A stretch of DNA of 32,437 nucleotides from a virus. Each line of letters begins with the position of its first letter. Positions within the stretch are counted from its first letter, which is position 1. The notes beneath the pieces are model-generated. The model saw nothing but the letters and a program-made list of their open reading frames with translations, was not told where the DNA came from and did no database searches. A program made the position numbers and the translations under genes. The DNA lies in IMG/VR virus record IMGVR_UViG_3300009553_000810, positions 1 to 32,437 of that record; one strand, given 5' to 3'. Shown piece after piece: positions 24,165 through 32,206 of this stretch.

Positions 24165-24775
24165 ACGCGGTGAGCTGGCGCCAGAGGTTGAAAATTTCGC
24201 GGGATACGCCCTCCTGCTTACTGCCAAAGCTGACAAAAGCCCCTTCTGTCAGTTCTGTCAGTAAGCAGGATGGGGATGCGCGAGAAACCGAGGCGGAGAA
24301 TGCCGGGCTACGGTTGCGTCTTCTGGCAATCGCTCGGGCTGCACTGATAGACGACCAGGCCGTCACTGGATTGCCGGACGACGACATCAACGGGTGCGTT
24401 GGACTTAGCGACGACGTCCTCAGAGCCTATGTACTCGCGCTGCGCGACTCGTTACACCGTGAACGCGGTCGATGCCCTGAAGGCGAAACCGCGCGGGCCT
24501 TGTGCAAGCACTGCGGCCCGATCTGGCTCAGTACCGAGGTAGCCGCCTGCGCACCCGCTGTCGATGGCTGGCCGCAAGTTCTGGGATGCCCCTGGTGCCA
24601 CGTCAAGAATCGCCGAGCGATCCCACGACCGGAAGTCACATGTGGCGAGTGTACGTTCTTCGAGCGAGACCGGATCAACCCGGATGGTGGCCTCGGACGT
24701 TGCGGCGCCGGGTTGGAACCAGAAACGCCTTATCCACATGCCCGGCGGCAATGCGAGGCATGGAGGTCGGCGTGA
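24161..24775 (+). CDS. Zinc-ribbon-like protein of the element
   Basis: The 204-residue protein has a disordered N-terminus, a helical middle, and a Cys-rich C-terminus: CKHCGP, LGCPWCHVKN, VTCGECTFF and then GRCGAG and QCEAW. These CxxC pairs suggest one or two zinc sites. The start has GGAGGAAT immediately upstream and overlaps the end of the primase gene by 4 bases. The N-terminal codons contain a long imperfect hairpin (24213-24269). Function unknown; the position suggests a replication or regulatory accessory. Confidence 0.8.
   Translation: MNAVSWRQRLKISRDTPSCLLPKLTKAPSVSSVSKQDGDARETEAENAGLRLRLLAIARAALIDDQAVTGLPDDDINGCVGLSDDVLRAYVLALRDSLHRERGRCPEGETARALCKHCGPIWLSTEVAACAPAVDGWPQVLGCPWCHVKNRRAIPRPEVTCGECTFFERDRINPDGGLGRCGAGLEPETPYPHARRQCEAWRSA
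24213..24269 (+). repeat. Long imperfect hairpin in the 5' part of the zinc-ribbon gene
   Basis: The left arm (24213-24239, starting CCTGCTTACTG and containing CTGACAAAA) and the right arm (24244-24269, containing CTGTCAG twice and ending CAGTAAGCAGG) pair over about 26 bases with about 4 mismatches, most of them G-U tolerable in RNA, around a loop of about 4 bases. The right arm is also repeated at 22674-22705. A stem of this size within coding sequence, conserved in two genes, suggests a DNA or RNA structure under selection. Confidence 0.6.
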
Positions 24776-24786
24776 GGGCCTACGAT

Positions 24787-24975
24787 TTAGCTTTGCCTAC
24801 TGGGCTTGATCTGCCGAAGTTCTGCTTGCCGATCGTCCGACCAGGCTTCACGAAGCTGACGGTACTCGAAAGTCTTGCCGCACTTCGGGCAAAGGATCTG
24901 TTCATCAATCGCGTGCAGCCTTGTCACGCCCCATTCTTTGGCACAAGAGGGACACCGCAGTGGGCTCGTTTGCAT
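24787..24975 (-). CDS. Small zinc-ribbon protein
   Basis: The 62-residue product has CPSCAKEW and LCPKCGKTFEY, two CxxC pairs about 20 residues apart, as in small zinc ribbons. The C-terminal half is charged. It is the only minus-strand gene in the element and lies in a 248-base gap with no competing plus-strand gene. The best Shine-Dalgarno (GGAG) is about 14 bases from the ATG, so the start is not secure. Confidence 0.5.
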   Translation of the reverse strand: MQTSPLRCPSCAKEWGVTRLHAIDEQILCPKCGKTFEYRQLREAWSDDRQAELRQIKPSRQS

Positions 24976-25023
24976 CTGAAACCATCGATCTCCGTTGGAC
25001 GAGAAATTGATATCACGGAGGGC

Positions 25024-25494
25024 ATGGAATCGACAAGACGGCCATGCAGTCCAGAGTTCGAGCGATTGCTATCGGTGGCGCTGCTCAACGATGCGGAATG
25101 GGCGCAGTGGTCTGGTCGAGAGATTGCGCGTCGGTGCGGCGTTAACCCGGAAATGCCGGGAAAGCTGAGGCCCTTTCCGTCACTGTCGGTAACCGACAGT
25201 GAGACCCGCAAATTCGTCTCCAAGCACGGCACCACGACCACGATGAAGACAGACAATATCGGCCGCCGAAAGGGTCAGGCCGGCGCTCGTTTCTGCTGCG
25301 CGCCATCGTCGCTTCGTGGGACCGAACCCCGCGAAATTGCGCGCCAAGGCCCCGCAAACCTTGCGCGTACGCCATTCCTAGTCCGGGACCGAACTCGGAA
25401 TACCGGTCTCGCTTATCTGCGACATCGGAATTCCTATATCGGAACCGCTCGTGCGCTTCGAGTGCTGCGGCACGGAGGTCTGCATGAGCGGTGA
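25024..25494 (+). CDS. DNA-binding protein of the phage ParB/replication-adapter type
   Basis: The start has GGAGG 3 bases upstream and gives 156 residues. The N-terminal half reads LSVALLNDAEWAQWSGREIA, RRCGVNPEM, LSVTDSETRKFVSKHGTTTT and MKTDNIGRRK. This is the helix-turn-helix block and tail common to a group of prophage DNA-binding proteins (WSxREIARRCGV, KHGTxxTMxTxNIG). The C-terminal 60 residues are basic and unlike the rest. The end overlaps the next start by 11 bases. Confidence 0.7.
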   Translation: MESTRRPCSPEFERLLSVALLNDAEWAQWSGREIARRCGVNPEMPGKLRPFPSLSVTDSETRKFVSKHGTTTTMKTDNIGRRKGQAGARFCCAPSSLRGTEPREIARQGPANLARTPFLVRDRTRNTGLAYLRHRNSYIGTARALRVLRHGGLHER

Positions 25495-25774
25495 TGCAAT
25501 CGATCAGATGCCGTTGACACCGTTCATCGTTGTCGTGTCGCCACCCACGATCTACCAAACCAAGCATGGCGACATGGACGAGGACAATGCCGCGAAATAC
25601 CTCTCGTATCGCATGTGCCGGGCGATCAGCGCGAGGACCCTGCGGCACTGGCGGATGAAGAGAGTTGGTCCTCCCTTCCATTCTGGGGATGGCGGCCGGC
25701 CGATCTGGTATCGACTGCCCGACATCGACGAATGGCTTGAGATCACGTGCGCGGTTGATCCTCTCGCGGCGTAA
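25484..25774 (+). CDS. Small MerR-like/excisionase-type DNA-binding protein
   Basis: ATG 25484 has GGAGGT in front and gives 96 residues. AKYLSYRMCRAISARTLRHW is followed by RMKRVGPPFHSGDGGRPIWY and RLPDIDEWLE, a winged-helix of the excisionase/MerR kind: recognition helix, then GPPF and a strand, then the RxxDIDEWL helix. It overlaps the previous gene and is followed directly by the 20-bp-period direct repeat, a plausible binding site. Confidence 0.75.
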   Translation: MSGDAIDQMPLTPFIVVVSPPTIYQTKHGDMDEDNAAKYLSYRMCRAISARTLRHWRMKRVGPPFHSGDGGRPIWYRLPDIDEWLEITCAVDPLAA

Positions 25775-25775
25775 G

Positions 25776-25813
25776 TGGCAATCCGCGCCACGATCTGGCA
25801 ATCCGCGCCACGA
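25776..25813. repeat. Tandem 18-bp direct repeat (period 20)
   Basis: TGGCAATCCGCGCCACGA occurs at 25776-25793 and 25796-25813, separated by TC. Each copy contains TGGC and GCCA as a short dyad. It lies in the 69-base gap between two genes, so it is either an operator pair or a minimal iteron set. Confidence 0.7.
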
Positions 25814-25843
25814 CTGGAAGATGCTGGCGTGTAGCTTGGCTAC

Positions 25844-26335
25844 ATGGATAACACACCAGCAATCGCATCCGAGCCCGGCGACGACATCAACGCGCCGGCC
25901 ATCGTCATCGAAGCGCCAATCTGCCCAGCCGCTACCGTTATCGCCAATCGCATCAAGGCAGAGCGCGAACGCCTTGCGGCCGAAGAGAAGATCGAACGGG
26001 AACTCGCTGACAAGCGCAAGGCGCTCTTGGTCGACGGCAGTGACGCTCAGGTCGATGATTGCGAACGCCGGATCGATGCCAGCCGATCGGCTCAGGTTCG
26101 CATTCTAGAGCGCATTGATCTTCTCGCACCCCAGATTGCTAATGCCAACGAGGCGCATCGAGCCGTCGAGCTTGATGCCCTAACCGCTAGCGCGAACAAA
26201 GCACGTGAGTCAGGCGAGAAGCTCATCCGAGAGTATGAACCGCACGCAGAAGATCGCCGAGATCCTCACGAAGCTCGTCTCCATCGAACAAGAGATTGCC
26301 GACACAAACCGGAAGTTGCAGCGCGCAGGCCGTGA
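25844..26335 (+). CDS. Coiled-coil protein, probably 5' part of a frameshifted gene
   Basis: Residues 1-130 are acidic and then strongly coiled-coil (AERERLAAEEKIERELADKR, then QVRILERIDLLAPQIANANE). After LIREYEPHA the frame turns into low-quality sequence (EDRRDPHEARLHRTRDCRHK), while another frame continues a coiled coil (QKIAEILTKLVSIEQEIADT). The natural protein is therefore probably 25844-26651 with a one-base gain or two-base loss near 26240. As written, the ORF ends at 26335. No family recognised. Confidence 0.6.
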   Translation: MDNTPAIASEPGDDINAPAIVIEAPICPAATVIANRIKAERERLAAEEKIERELADKRKALLVDGSDAQVDDCERRIDASRSAQVRILERIDLLAPQIANANEAHRAVELDALTASANKARESGEKLIREYEPHAEDRRDPHEARLHRTRDCRHKPEVAARRP

Positions 26336-26651
26336 GCTGGTGCGCAGCCCCAACCATATCCGCTGCCGGCGTCCGCAAGAAATCAAGCGCGTCGTCCGCA
26401 AGAAGGTCGGCATCGGCGAACCTGATCATCCGTTCTATGGTCGCCACCTCGTTCGTAGCGCACAAGGCGACGTCCTTACCGACCGCACCACCGGCGAGCG
26501 CGTCGAGCAGTTTGTCGAGGCAGACGTGACCGTAACCGAGCGCATCGCCCCTTGGTATCCGACAGCACTACAGAGCGTCGTGCAGTTGCCGCCCATCGAC
26601 CCGAACGCACAGCACCCGATTTGGCGCGGCAACGCGAAACCGGACGTCTGA
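26235..26651 (+). CDS. Hypothetical protein, probably 3' part of the frameshifted coiled-coil gene
   Basis: From ATG 26235 the frame gives 138 residues: a coiled coil (KLVSIEQEIADTNRKLQRAG) and then a globular part (IGEPDHPFYGRHLVRSAQGD, then ADVTVTERIAPWYPT and QHPIWRGNAKPD). The ATG has no proper ribosome-binding site, only GAGAG one base away. It overlaps the upstream ORF by 101 bases in another frame, which supports one original gene. If it is a true separate gene, it would depend on coupling. Confidence 0.6.
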   Translation: MNRTQKIAEILTKLVSIEQEIADTNRKLQRAGRELVRSPNHIRCRRPQEIKRVVRKKVGIGEPDHPFYGRHLVRSAQGDVLTDRTTGERVEQFVEADVTVTERIAPWYPTALQSVVQLPPIDPNAQHPIWRGNAKPDV

Positions 26652-26661
26652 GGAGAACGCC

Positions 26662-27294
26662 ATGAACGTTGAAGACATCAATGCCCGGTATCTGGAAGTC
26701 ACGGCCAGCGGCATCCGCTCACACGGCATGGTCGAACAGGATGACCTTGGTTGGGCCATCTACAAATGCGGCCCACTAGGCGGCGGGAGTTGGCATCGCA
26801 TCTCTGCAGAACGCGTGCCGGGCCTGCGTAAGGCGTTCATCAAGGAAGCTGAGGCCGCGATCGCGCAGACCACAGCCATGGAGCGCAACGCTGAGCGAGA
26901 GCGGGAATCGGCCACTCACGAAGGCAGTCCGCCGACCGTCACGGACAGTCAGCCGATTCCCGCGAAACAGCTCACGGTGCACGAGCAGATTGCGCGAGAC
27001 GAGATGAAACCCGTTGCTGTTGAGACCACCACTGCCACGCCCGCCAAGACGCTGGTGCTTTGGATGCCGCCGACGCATGCGACCGCCAAGCCGATCGACC
27101 ACTGGAGAAGCGTCGTGGCCCGCTACAACGGTCGCCCAGAGCCGACCGTGCCGAAAGGATGGGAGCGAACGATTGCAGATGCTCAAGCGCGCGTCGCCAT
27201 CGAGCGCGGCGAGGCACCCAAGCTTTCGCATGGGTGGGATCGCGTAGTCGCCAAGCACAAGGCAGAGGCGACTCAGGCTGCGCCTGCGAAGTAA
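26662..27294 (+). CDS. Hypothetical protein of the element
   Basis: ATG follows GAGGAG closely. The 210-residue product has a compact start (MNVEDINARYLEVTASGIRS, GWAIYKCGPLGGGSWHRI), a Glu/Arg-rich helical linker, and two similar C-terminal units: IDHWRSVVARYNGRPEPTVP-KGWERTIADAQ, then LSHGWDRVVAKHKAEA. No known domain recognised. It is followed by a terminator-like hairpin. Confidence 0.7.
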   Translation: MNVEDINARYLEVTASGIRSHGMVEQDDLGWAIYKCGPLGGGSWHRISAERVPGLRKAFIKEAEAAIAQTTAMERNAERERESATHEGSPPTVTDSQPIPAKQLTVHEQIARDEMKPVAVETTTATPAKTLVLWMPPTHATAKPIDHWRSVVARYNGRPEPTVPKGWERTIADAQARVAIERGEAPKLSHGWDRVVAKHKAEATQAAPAK

Positions 27295-27314
27295 TCCGGA
27301 GCAACGCCTCCTTT

Positions 27315-27365
27315 GGCCGGCCCGTGTTGCTTCGGGCTCATTTGACGGGCCGGCCGCTCTTTTTC
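27315..27365 (+). terminator. Intrinsic terminator
   Basis: GGCCGGCCCGT (27315-27325) and ACGGGCCGGCC (27345-27355) form a perfect 11-bp stem, followed by GCTCTTTTTC. It closes the operon ending at 27294. Confidence 0.8.
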
Positions 27366-27387
27366 ATCGGACAACCTAGAGGCGCTC

Positions 27388-27852
27388 ATGCGTCACTGCA
27401 ACGTCTGCAACACGACCCTCGCTCAGCACAGGAAGCCCAAGCATCGGTCGTGCAGTCGGCGGTGCCAGAAGGTCTGGGCGGCCTGCTCAGCAACGCACGC
27501 GCACGCAGAGAGACCAACCGCAGACGGCGACTCGGCTGCCGCGTCAGGCGAAAGGCGAGTTCGATTTGTGATCGAGCGAGTCTTACCAGCCGCAGCAGCT
27601 CGCAACGCGGGTGCGACGACCGCGAATTCTCACTACTCACGACATTCGCCCGAACGAGGTTGTTGTTTATCTATGCCGAGAAAATACCGTGATTCACGGG
27701 CCGCTGCGTCAGGCATACAACAAGCTGGCAACGATCGTGCGACCAGCGCCGAGCCGCGATTGCGTTTTGCAGTCGAGCGGGTCCCGGGAATGGTGTTTTC
27801 GCCAACCACGGGTATCCCAACCGCGTGTATCGACAGTTTTTCGGGTCGCTAG
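27388..27852 (+). CDS. Small protein with N-terminal zinc-finger-like cysteines and an internal repeat
   Basis: The 154-residue ORF begins MRHCNVCNTTLAQHRKPKHR followed by SCSRRCQKVW; the C-x2-C and C-x3-C pattern resembles a small zinc finger. Two similar units follow: RRVRFVIERVLP and PRLRFAVERVPGMVFSPTTG. Such an internal repeat supports real coding. AGAGG lies upstream of the ATG. I recognise no family; overlapping frames of similar length exist, so the end is less certain. Confidence 0.5.
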   Translation: MRHCNVCNTTLAQHRKPKHRSCSRRCQKVWAACSATHAHAERPTADGDSAAASGERRVRFVIERVLPAAAARNAGATTANSHYSRHSPERGCCLSMPRKYRDSRAAASGIQQAGNDRATSAEPRLRFAVERVPGMVFSPTTGIPTACIDSFSGR

Positions 27853-27915
27853 GGAGCAGCAGCAGATGCCCGAAACCCCTCACTCCGGCCCATTTCAGGC
27901 TGCGCAAGGTGCTCT

Positions 27916-28431
27916 ATGAGTCAGATCCTTTCCCTCGATGACCGCTTCGTCCGCCTGAGCATTGCGCGGCTTGCCGAAAGCTTCGGCATGTCGCGGACGA
28001 CGGTCGCCGCGCGTCTCGCGATGTATGGCGTGCAGCCTGATGGCCGGCGCAATGGATACCCCGTGTACCGCTTGAAGGATGCCGCTGCGGCTCTGGTCGG
28101 GTCGACTGGCACCGACGCCGAGGGAAACCTGGATCCGCGCTTTCTGCCTCCGCAGCAGCGCAACGCCTGGTATCAGAGCGAGGCTCGCCGCCTAGATGTC
28201 GAGATGACGACGGGCCAGCTCATCCCCGCCGCCGAACACGAGGCTGACCTCGCCGACATGACGAAGGAGTTCGTGCAGTTCCTGGAGACCCTGCCCGACG
28301 TCATGGAGCGCGACTGCGGCCTGAGTCCTGAGCAAGTGGTCGCGATGTCCGAATCCGTCGATCGCACCCGCGAATCCTTCTACCAACGCATCGTCGCCTC
28401 GCCTGACGAATCGATCGAAGCGTCCGAATGA
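27916..28431 (+). CDS. DUF1441 protein, terminase-small-subunit (Nu1)-like
   Basis: The 171-residue protein has an N-terminal HTH (LSIARLAESFGMSRTTVAAR, LAMYGV), a short linker with YPVYRLKDAAAAL, and a helical C-terminal part (RNAWYQSEARRLDVEMTTGQ, LIPAAEHEADLADMTKEFVQ). This is the DUF1441 layout, related to Nu1-type small terminase subunits that mark DNA for packaging. No large terminase follows in the window; the next gene is a tape measure 22 bases on. In a satellite a small terminase would redirect a helper's packaging machine. Confidence 0.8.
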   Translation: MSQILSLDDRFVRLSIARLAESFGMSRTTVAARLAMYGVQPDGRRNGYPVYRLKDAAAALVGSTGTDAEGNLDPRFLPPQQRNAWYQSEARRLDVEMTTGQLIPAAEHEADLADMTKEFVQFLETLPDVMERDCGLSPEQVVAMSESVDRTRESFYQRIVASPDESIEASE

Positions 28432-28453
28432 ACACGAACCTGGGGAACACCTA

Positions 28454-29539
28454 ATGGCCGGCGCCTCCCGCGACACCGTACTGCGCTTCGTCTACGAAAC
28501 GACGGGCGACAAGGATCTGGCGAATACCGCCAACCTGCTCGTCAAGATGGCTGACGACGGCAAGCTGGCCGATAAGGAAGCGATCGAGCTTGCGGCGACG
28601 CTCAAAGCCCTGGCCGCGCAGTCCAAGGCGGTCGGCGACGCGCTCTCTGCGAAGGCCGGCATTGCCGAGACCACGGCGCAACTGAAGGCTGCGAAGGAAG
28701 GGGCGGCCCAGCTCAATGCCGAGTTCGACCGCACCGATACGACGAACCGCAAAGTCACCGCCGCGTTCGCCGCATCGGACAAGGCCGTTGCCGATCTCAC
28801 GGCTAAGCTCACGCAGCAGCAGCTGACCCTCGCGAAGTCTGAGGGTCTGTTGCAGAAAGCCGGGATCGACACCACGAATCTTGCGGCAGCGAACGCCAAA
28901 CTACAGGCTAGCTCGTCGGCGGCAGCGGCATCCATCAGCAAGGTCGCCACCGGCGCCTCTGCGGTCGAGGCTTCGAACAAGCGCGTCGGCGAAAGCTACG
29001 ACGGCGTCGCCGGGAAGATCGAGCGGCTGAAGGCGCTGGCCGAGGGCATCGTCGTTTTCCTCGGGCTGGAGAAGATCGGCGAGGGTTTGAAGTCCATCGT
29101 CGAGGAAGGTGAGAAGTTCGACGACCTGCAGAAGCAGTTCGCGACCGCGTTCGGTGGACTGGACGAAGGCGCGCAGACGCTTGAAAGGGTTCGCGACTTC
29201 GCCAAGACCGTTCCGCAGCCGTTCGAGGACATCGCCGCCGCTGCCATTCGCCTGAAGCGCGCGGGCTTCGATCCACTCGACGGCACGCTGCAAGCGCTGG
29301 TCGACAACAACAACGCGCTGAACGGATCTCAGGAAGACCTGCTCGCCACGATCGAGGCGCTTGGTAAGGCGAACGTCAAGGGCGCCGTCAATATCAAGTC
29401 GCTGGTCTCGTTTTTTGACCGAACAGGGCATCCCAGTCTTCGACCTGCTCGGGACGGCGCTCGGCGTCTCGGCGGACCGCGTGCGCGAACTCGCGAACTC
29501 CGGCCAGCTCGGCCAGAACTCGATCAAGCTACTCATTGA
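28454..29539 (+). CDS. Tail tape-measure protein, N-terminal part (frameshifted)
   Basis: ATG 28454 with GGGGAAC upstream starts a long helical protein: DTVLRFVYETTGDKDLANTA and repeated Ala/Lys-rich coiled coil (ETTAQLKAAKEGAAQLNAEF). The conserved tape-measure segment around residues 215-300 follows (FDDLQKQFATAFGGLDEGAQ, VRDFAKTVPQPFEDIAAAAI). Around codon 320, a T6 run at 29411-29416 throws the frame off: the expected SLVSFLTEQGIPVFDL continues in the next frame, and this ORF runs on only as FFDRTGHPSLRPAR to 29539. Removing one T restores a 1249-residue protein from 28454 to 32204. Confidence 0.8.
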   Translation: MAGASRDTVLRFVYETTGDKDLANTANLLVKMADDGKLADKEAIELAATLKALAAQSKAVGDALSAKAGIAETTAQLKAAKEGAAQLNAEFDRTDTTNRKVTAAFAASDKAVADLTAKLTQQQLTLAKSEGLLQKAGIDTTNLAAANAKLQASSSAAAASISKVATGASAVEASNKRVGESYDGVAGKIERLKALAEGIVVFLGLEKIGEGLKSIVEEGEKFDDLQKQFATAFGGLDEGAQTLERVRDFAKTVPQPFEDIAAAAIRLKRAGFDPLDGTLQALVDNNNALNGSQEDLLATIEALGKANVKGAVNIKSLVSFFDRTGHPSLRPARDGARRLGGPRARTRELRPARPELDQATH

Positions 29540-32204
29540 CCAGCTTGGCAAGCTCCGCGCGGGTGCGGCAGCGTCCGAACTCGGCGACACCGATTCACAA
29601 CTGACCAAGCTCAAGGATACGGCACGTGAGTTCCTGGAGACGATCGCCTCGTCTGGCGTGCTGCAGGTCTTCCGCGACAACCTGAAAGACCTTAATGACG
29701 AGGTGGAGGAAGCTGCAAAGTCCGGCAAGCTGAAGCAGCTTGCGCAGTCGATCAGTGATGGCATCGTCGCGACGGCTGGAGCGATCAAGACGACCGTCGG
29801 GTTTGTCGTCGACTACTCAGGCGCCTTGCTCGAACTCGGCAAGACTTACTTGGTCATCAAGGGCATCAATATCGCGGGTTCGCTGCTCGAAACCGCGACA
29901 GCGCTGGGGGTGACAGCCAAGGCGTCGATCGCCGCTGCCGCCGAGGCCGGCACGACCGCGGGAGCCTTCGGGAAACTGTCGGCGGCAACGAAAGCGATTC
30001 CGGCCAAGATCGGCATTGTGGTCGCGGCTGCCGGCGTCGAGTTCACGCTCACGCAGCTAGCGAATCTGGTCGCTGCGCGCGGCGACGAAGTGAAGGCCGA
30101 GCACGACCTCAAGGATGCCGAGTCCGATCGCACGGAAACGCTGTCCAAGCTCGCTGAGCGTATCGCCACCGTCAAAGCGCAATACCAGCAATACGCGGAT
30201 GTCGCCCTGCAGTCTGGCGCGCAGCTGAAGACGCAGAGCACCGACCAGCTCAAGGCGTACGAAGACCAGCTTGCCGGCGCGCAGAAGTTTTATCAGGCAC
30301 TCGTCGTCCAAGCGCGTCTCGCCAATGATGCCGCTGGCTTGCAGGACGCCAAGGCGAAGCTCGCGGGTGTCACCGCAGAGATTGCCGCGGTCAACGCGCA
30401 GCTCGCGGTTACGAAAGAACTGGGCGGCGCCGCGGCGAACGGCCTGACCGCCGGCGCGGCAGCACTTGTCGCGAAGCTGAGTGAGGTCAAGGACGACGCC
30501 AAGGCGTTGGGCGAGTTCATACAGAAGGCGTTTGAAGGATTCGACCTCAGCAAGGACATCGTCCAAGTCGGTGACTTCGCGCTTGCGATCGACACGGTTG
30601 CGGCACAGGGCGGCAAGGCCGCAACGACGATTGACTCGACGCTGCTCGAATCGCTCAAGAAGCTCTCGGGCCAGGACCTGCTCAAGTTCCAGTCGTCGGC
30701 CATCGCGGCAATCGACTCCGTTGGCGTCAGCGGCGAGAAGACCAGCGAGACCCTCAAGGCAACGCTCGAAGCCGCGCTTGACCGTCTGGGCGTCAAGGCG
30801 TCCGACACCGGCCAGAAGATCACCAAGGCCGGCGCCGACGAGATCGCAGCGTTCACCGCAGTGGCCGAGAACGCACAGGCGTCGTCCAAGACGATTGTTG
30901 CGGCCTTCGATGCGGCGCTGATCGGCGCGAAGACCATCGAAGAAGCCAAGGCCCTGGGAGCCGCCCTGAAGGCGGCAGGCGATACAGGAAAAGTAAGCCT
31001 GCAGGACATGGCGATCGCCGGGCGCGATCTCGACGAACGCCTGCGTTCGATCACAGCGGCCCTGTCGCCTCTTCAGAGCCAGTTCGACTTGCTGGGCATC
31101 AAGAGCCAGGCACAGCTCGCTGCGACAAGGGACAACGCCAGGGAGGCCTTCGACGCGATCGTGGAAGGCGCCAGGAACGGTACGGCCGCGCAGGAGGACG
31201 TCGTCCGCGCCTTTGTCGCCTACGCCAACGCCGCGCACGAGGCTGGCGCCGCGAGCAGCCAGTCCACAAAGGAGCAGATCGACGACCAGCTTGAGCTACT
31301 GGCGACCATCAGCGGCATTCCAGACGCTTTCGTTCGCGCCGGCGATGCAGGCAAGAAGGCCGGAGACGACACCGCGCAATCCTTCGACAGCGCCAAGGGG
31401 TCGATCGACCAGGCGAAGGACTCAGCAGACGAGTTCGGCGACGCCGCGAAGAAGGCGCACGACACGGCGGGCCAAGCTGCTACCGCGTCGGGTGCAGCCT
31501 TCGGTGCCGTCATCGCGCTCACAGCCGACCAGACCGCGGCGATGAAGGACCTCAACGAGCAGCTTGCTCGTGGGGCGACCTATCAGACGCTCGATCTGAC
31601 CAGCGCGCGGAACATCCTCGACCAGATCGGCCCGCTGATCGGTGCAGGGGCTCAGGTTCTGCAGCAGCGCCTCGATGACATCACGCAGGCGGCGGAGCAT
31701 GCCCAGGAAGTCGCAAAGCAGATGGCCGATCAGGCGGACTCGATCCAGGACCAGATCGACCAGCTCACCGGCAACGATCAAGACATTGAGGACCGCCGCC
31801 ACGAGAACGCGCTGAAGAACATCCAGGAGGAAGCCGAGGAAAACGGCACGCTCAACACGGCCGAGTACAACCGCCTCGTATCGCTCGAAAACCAGCTGCA
31901 CCAGTTGAAGATGGCGAACATCCGCAAGGAGCAACAGGCGAATGGCACCGCGCCGCAGTCCGGCGACGGCAGCGGGCGAGCGCCCCAGAATGGCGACAAC
32001 GCGCCATCGCGCGGGCCTCAGAACGGGGACAACACAGGCAGGCAGCCGAGCCAGCCGCAGAGCACACCCAGCGCACAGCCGGCACCCAACATCACAGTCA
32101 CTGTACAGGGGTCAGTCATCGGCACGGATCCGAACAAGCTCGGCGAGCAGCTAGCTCGATTGGTCAAGCCCCAGCTCGATCGCATCTCTGCGAATCGGTT
32201 CTGA
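29361..32204 (+). CDS. Tail tape-measure protein, C-terminal part (frameshifted)
   Basis: The real sequence begins at about 29411, with FLTEQGIPVFDLLGTALGVS directly continuing the previous ORF; the TTG at 29361 is only the first start codon in frame. There is a hydrophobic stretch near 30000 (IGIVVAAAGVEFTLTQLANL), then long Ala/Lys/Gln-rich helical repeats, and a Gly/Pro/Gln-rich tail before NITVTVQGSVIGTDPNKLGE. Tape-measure proteins set tail length and plug the tail tube of siphophages and myophages. The size of about 1250 residues is normal. Finding it beside a small terminase without head genes is unusual. Confidence 0.8.
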   Translation: MVRRTSRAPSISSRWSRFLTEQGIPVFDLLGTALGVSADRVRELANSGQLGQNSIKLLIDQLGKLRAGAAASELGDTDSQLTKLKDTAREFLETIASSGVLQVFRDNLKDLNDEVEEAAKSGKLKQLAQSISDGIVATAGAIKTTVGFVVDYSGALLELGKTYLVIKGINIAGSLLETATALGVTAKASIAAAAEAGTTAGAFGKLSAATKAIPAKIGIVVAAAGVEFTLTQLANLVAARGDEVKAEHDLKDAESDRTETLSKLAERIATVKAQYQQYADVALQSGAQLKTQSTDQLKAYEDQLAGAQKFYQALVVQARLANDAAGLQDAKAKLAGVTAEIAAVNAQLAVTKELGGAAANGLTAGAAALVAKLSEVKDDAKALGEFIQKAFEGFDLSKDIVQVGDFALAIDTVAAQGGKAATTIDSTLLESLKKLSGQDLLKFQSSAIAAIDSVGVSGEKTSETLKATLEAALDRLGVKASDTGQKITKAGADEIAAFTAVAENAQASSKTIVAAFDAALIGAKTIEEAKALGAALKAAGDTGKVSLQDMAIAGRDLDERLRSITAALSPLQSQFDLLGIKSQAQLAATRDNAREAFDAIVEGARNGTAAQEDVVRAFVAYANAAHEAGAASSQSTKEQIDDQLELLATISGIPDAFVRAGDAGKKAGDDTAQSFDSAKGSIDQAKDSADEFGDAAKKAHDTAGQAATASGAAFGAVIALTADQTAAMKDLNEQLARGATYQTLDLTSARNILDQIGPLIGAGAQVLQQRLDDITQAAEHAQEVAKQMADQADSIQDQIDQLTGNDQDIEDRRHENALKNIQEEAEENGTLNTAEYNRLVSLENQLHQLKMANIRKEQQANGTAPQSGDGSGRAPQNGDNAPSRGPQNGDNTGRQPSQPQSTPSAQPAPNITVTVQGSVIGTDPNKLGEQLARLVKPQLDRISANRF

Positions 32205-32206
32205 CC

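Noticed and set aside
25776-25813. A CRISPR array
   Set aside because: There are only two copies with a 2-base spacer and no cas genes.
29405-29420. A programmed -1 frameshift as in tail-assembly chaperones
   Set aside because: The required change is +1 or -2, it lies inside the tape-measure gene itself, and the site is a simple T6 run rather than a slippery heptamer in the right place.
30057-31238. A 393-codon minus-strand ORF inside the tape-measure gene
   Set aside because: It is a GC-driven shadow of the Ala-rich tape-measure frame, with low-complexity Arg/Leu-rich sequence and no known motif.
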